DNA of 64,000 nucleotides, from positions 62,001 to 126,000 of the forward strand of contig CAYTMV010000001.1 of assembly GCA_964439015.1 (NCBI GenBank), written 5' to 3'. The notes beneath the pieces were generated by a model that saw nothing but the letters and a program-made list of their open reading frames with translations, had not been told where the DNA came from and did no database searches. Positions 61,507 through 64,000 of the stretch are shown here, one piece after another. A program made the translations under genes and the position numbers. Numbering within the stretch: position 1 is the first letter of the stretch; every line of letters starts with the position of its first letter. This stretch comes from Gemmobacter sp964439015. GTDB taxonomy: Bacteria > Pseudomonadota > Alphaproteobacteria > Rhodobacterales > Rhodobacteraceae.

Positions 61507-62504
61507 TCCTGTCCCCGCCCCATACCATGCGCGCCGTTGCCATCGCTGAACCCGGCGGGCCGGAGGTGCTGCACCTGACCGAGGTGCCGGTTCCGGTGCC
61601 GGGCCATGGCCAGATCCTGATCCGCATCAGCCATGCCGGCGTCAACCGCCCGGATGCGCTGCAACGGGCGGGCCTTTATGCGCCGCCGCCCACCGCCTCG
61701 CCTTTGCCGGGGCTGGAGGCCGCGGGCCATGTGGCCGCCGTGGGGCCGGGCGTCAGCCGCTGGAAGCTGGGGGATGCGGTCTGTGCGCTGCTGCCCGGTG
61801 GCGGCTATGCCGAATATGCGCTGACACACGAAGATCACGCCCTGCCGATCCCCGCCGGCCTGTCACCGGCCGAGGCCGCCTGCCTGCCCGAAACTCTCTT
61901 CACCGTCTGGTCGAACGTGGTCCTGCGCGGCGGATTGAAGGCGGGCGAGCGGTTTCTGGTCCATGGCGGATCGTCCGGTATCGGCACGACTGCGATCCAA
62001 CTGGCCGCCGCCTTGGGCGCGCGGGTCTTTGCCACCGCCGGATCGGCCGAGAAATGCGCGGCCTGCCTGCGACTGGGGGCCGAGCGGGCGATCAATTACC
62101 ACGAGGATGATTTTGTCCCGGTGCTGCGGGCGGCCGGCGGGGCCGATCTGATCCTCGACATGGTGGGCGGCAGCTACCTGCCGCGCAACGTCAAGGCGCT
62201 GGCCGATGATGGGCGGCTGGTGCAGATCGCCTTCCTGCAAGGATCAAAGGTCGAGCTGAACTTTGCCGAGGTGATGATGCGGCGATTGACGATTACCGGA
62301 TCGACGCTGCGCCCGCAGACCGACCTGCAAAAGGCGCTCTATGCCCGCGATCTTTTGGCCAATGTCTGGCCGCTGATCGAGGCCGGGCGGTTGCGGCCGG
62401 TGATGGATTCGATTTTCAGCCTGTCCAATGCCGCCGAGGCCCATCGCCGGATGGAGACCTCGGGCCATATCGGCAAGATCGTGCTGGAGGTCGCCTCAGC
62501 GTAA
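61503..62504 (+). CDS. NAD(P)H:quinone oxidoreductase, zeta-crystallin type
   Basis: This 333-residue zinc-free medium-chain dehydrogenase has the GroES-like N-terminal domain with HAGVNRPDALQRAGLY and a nucleotide-binding domain with FLVHGGSSGIGTTAIQLA. No structural zinc cysteines are seen. It is close to the PIG3/QorB group and reduces quinones one or two electrons at a time. It is coupled to the COQ9 gene, which suits quinone metabolism. Confidence 0.9.
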   Translation: MILSPPHTMRAVAIAEPGGPEVLHLTEVPVPVPGHGQILIRISHAGVNRPDALQRAGLYAPPPTASPLPGLEAAGHVAAVGPGVSRWKLGDAVCALLPGGGYAEYALTHEDHALPIPAGLSPAEAACLPETLFTVWSNVVLRGGLKAGERFLVHGGSSGIGTTAIQLAAALGARVFATAGSAEKCAACLRLGAERAINYHEDDFVPVLRAAGGADLILDMVGGSYLPRNVKALADDGRLVQIAFLQGSKVELNFAEVMMRRLTITGSTLRPQTDLQKALYARDLLANVWPLIEAGRLRPVMDSIFSLSNAAEAHRRMETSGHIGKIVLEVASA

Positions 62505-63137
62505 CGGGTCCAGCACCGCGTCCTGCATCTGGCAATCGCGGATCACATCCGATCCGCAGCGGCGCGGGGACAGGTCGCGGTCAAGACACAGCCGCACCTC
62601 GGCAATCCGGCCCGCGTCGCAGGTCACGGTGATCTGGTCGCGGGCCAGGCCGGGATTGGCCTCCAGAAACGCGCCCTCGATCACCTCGGCGGGCACTTTC
62701 AGGCGCGTGTCGATCATGTCGAAGATTTTCGGCATTTTCACCGAGGCATAGGCCGCACGCATCAGCGCGTAATAGCTGCGCGCGGACAGGCCGGTGCAGC
62801 GACCGTGTTTCTTCCACTGATACCAGGCCAGGCCGTCAGAGCCCATGATGTCGGACATCGCCTCGGTCATGGTGCGCGACGGCTCGCGCTGGCCGGTGCG
62901 GCAATAGCTGGGCCAGCCATCCTCTTCATATTGCGGCCAAAGTCCGTGCAGCACGAACCCCAGATCCGCCCCCTCTGCGCATTCGGGCGCGCGGCGGCCG
63001 TCGCCCTCCAGCGCGCACCAGGTGGGGCTCCAACTCAGCGCGAGGATGTAGTAATCGAAATCGCCCGCCGCCTCGCCCTCGGCCCGGGCTGCGCCCGCGG
63101 CCAAGGCCAGCGTCAGGGCTGCCACCAACACACGCAT
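62496..63137 (-). CDS. Ribonuclease T2 family protein
   Basis: This 213-residue exported protein has a signal peptide (LVAALTLALAAGAARA) and both catalytic stretches of RNase T2: FVLHGLWPQ and WYQWKKHGRC, with paired cysteines. It would cleave RNA in the periplasm through a 2',3'-cyclic intermediate. It ends 9 bases inside the convergent quinone oxidoreductase gene. Confidence 0.93.
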   Translation of the reverse strand: MRVLVAALTLALAAGAARAEGEAAGDFDYYILALSWSPTWCALEGDGRRAPECAEGADLGFVLHGLWPQYEEDGWPSYCRTGQREPSRTMTEAMSDIMGSDGLAWYQWKKHGRCTGLSARSYYALMRAAYASVKMPKIFDMIDTRLKVPAEVIEGAFLEANPGLARDQITVTCDAGRIAEVRLCLDRDLSPRRCGSDVIRDCQMQDAVLDPLR

Positions 63138-63260
63138 TTGCCCTTTTCCTTGAACCGGTTTTACCGTATAAGCCGCCGACTTCCCTGAAAACGTGGAAAT
63201 CGCGGGTCCGCCCGCAGCCGTTTTCCCGGCCCGGGAGAGATTTGTAAAGGAGTGATCCGC

Positions 63261-64000
63261 ATGTCGAAACCGATCATGGCGAGGGCGACCGCCGTCTGGC
63301 TGGTGGAGAACACCACGCTGACCTTCAAGCAGATCGCCGAATTCTGCGGCATGCACGAGCTGGAGGTTCAGGGGATCGCCGATGGCGACGTGGCGGGCGG
63401 CGTCAAGGGGTTTGACCCGATCGCCAACAACCAGCTGGACCCGATCGAGATCGAGCGTGGCCAGAAGGACCCGCTCTATCGTCTGAAACTGAAATTCAAC
63501 GCCGCCGCCGTGGGCGAAGAAAAGCGCCGCGGCCCGCGCTACACGCCCCTGTCCAAGCGTCAGGACCGCCCGAACGCGATCCTGTGGTTGGTGAAGTTTC
63601 ACCCCGAACTGTCGGATGGCGCCATCGCCAAGCTGATCGGCACCACCAAGCCCACCATCCTGTCGATCCGCGAGCGCACCCATTGGAACATCGGCTCGAT
63701 GGTGCCGGTCGATCCGGTGGCGCTGGGCCTGTGCAAGCAGTCCGAGCTGGATATCGCCGTGCAGGCGGCGGCCCGTAAAAAGGCGGCCGAAGGCTCGGTG
63801 ATGACCGATGACGAGCGTCGCAAGCTGGTTTCGACCGAGCAGAGCCTCGGCATGGACCCCGAGGCCAGAATGGCCGACAAGGGCTTTGATCCCGGCATGT
63901 TCGCCGCCGAAGAGGAAAAGAAGCCGGCGGATTATTCGGACGCCGACAGCTTCTTCAATCTGCCGCAGGGCGATGATGACGACGAGGATGAAGACGACAA
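63261..64000 (+). CDS. trcR: Cell cycle transcriptional regulator TrcR (DUF1013), 3' end outside window
   Basis: The ATG at 63261 follows AAAGGAG and the frame stays open to the last base, giving about 246 residues so far. The start MSKPIMARATAVWLVENTTL and the helix-turn-helix-like LSDGAIAKLIGTTKPTILSIRERTHW are typical of the DUF1013/TrcR family, a regulator tied to the CtrA-GcrA network in alphaproteobacteria. The end is a highly acidic tail (PQGDDDDEDEDD), so the stop should be near. Confidence 0.9.
   Translation, partial: MSKPIMARATAVWLVENTTLTFKQIAEFCGMHELEVQGIADGDVAGGVKGFDPIANNQLDPIEIERGQKDPLYRLKLKFNAAAVGEEKRRGPRYTPLSKRQDRPNAILWLVKFHPELSDGAIAKLIGTTKPTILSIRERTHWNIGSMVPVDPVALGLCKQSELDIAVQAAARKKAAEGSVMTDDERRKLVSTEQSLGMDPEARMADKGFDPGMFAAEEEKKPADYSDADSFFNLPQGDDDDEDEDD

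Overview
The window is high-GC DNA from an alphaproteobacterium of the Rhodobacteraceae (Rhodobacter, Gemmobacter or Paracoccus-like). Three things point there: a ccoNOQP-ccoGHIS block under FNR-type boxes, an sdhCDAB block next to mesaconyl-CoA hydratase and (3S)-malyl-CoA thioesterase genes (ethylmalonyl-CoA pathway), and TrcR/DUF1013, COQ9 and NnrU family genes. Most of the window is ordinary core chromosome with short gaps and many 4-bp start/stop overlaps. No tRNA, rRNA or CRISPR array was seen.

Layout. 1-2525: end of an unknown gene, a GNAT acetyltransferase, mobA, a lipoprotein and an aa3-oxidase subunit IV. 2677-12068: universal stress protein, divergent from ccoNOQP, then ccoGHIS. 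The ccoP-ccoG gap holds FNR boxes, two terminators and what looks like an FNR-activated small RNA. 12070-14250: divergent hemC and hemE. 14260-28468: an accessory block described below. 28469-29101: relics of an SDR gene and an IS256-type transposase that abut a C-terminally shortened hemF. 30083-40170: an SDR lacking its catalytic residues, an RsmC-like methyltransferase, a type I secretion pair, mlaA/mlaC, split MnmC-like genes and small lipoproteins. 40203-49460: argH, a TlpA thioredoxin, an EAL protein, phaA and phaB, transporters, tRNA methyltransferase, polyprenyl synthase and ispE. 49438-58308: a TPR protein, the sdh operon with two lipoprotein-like genes between sdhA and sdhB, mch, nnrU and mcl2. 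58493-64000: mscL, ald, rpsU, COQ9, quinone oxidoreductase, RNase T2 and trcR (cut by the window end).

The most notable system is the 14.8-28.5 kb block. A three-gene operon encodes a triple-PAS protein, a PAS/AAA+/Fis enhancer-binding protein and a complete sigma-54 factor. Sigma-54 type -24/-12 sites lie just upstream of three transcription units in the same block: a diflavin reductase, a cytochrome P450 operon and an MFS transporter. Two of the sites are identical over 16 bases and more. The P450 operon continues into two different glutamine synthetase-like ligases, an aldehyde dehydrogenase and a class I glutamine amidotransferase. I infer a self-regulated pathway that imports an amine, gamma-glutamylates it, oxidises it with P450 fed by the diflavin reductase, oxidises the aldehyde and removes the glutamyl group. 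The substrate is unknown.
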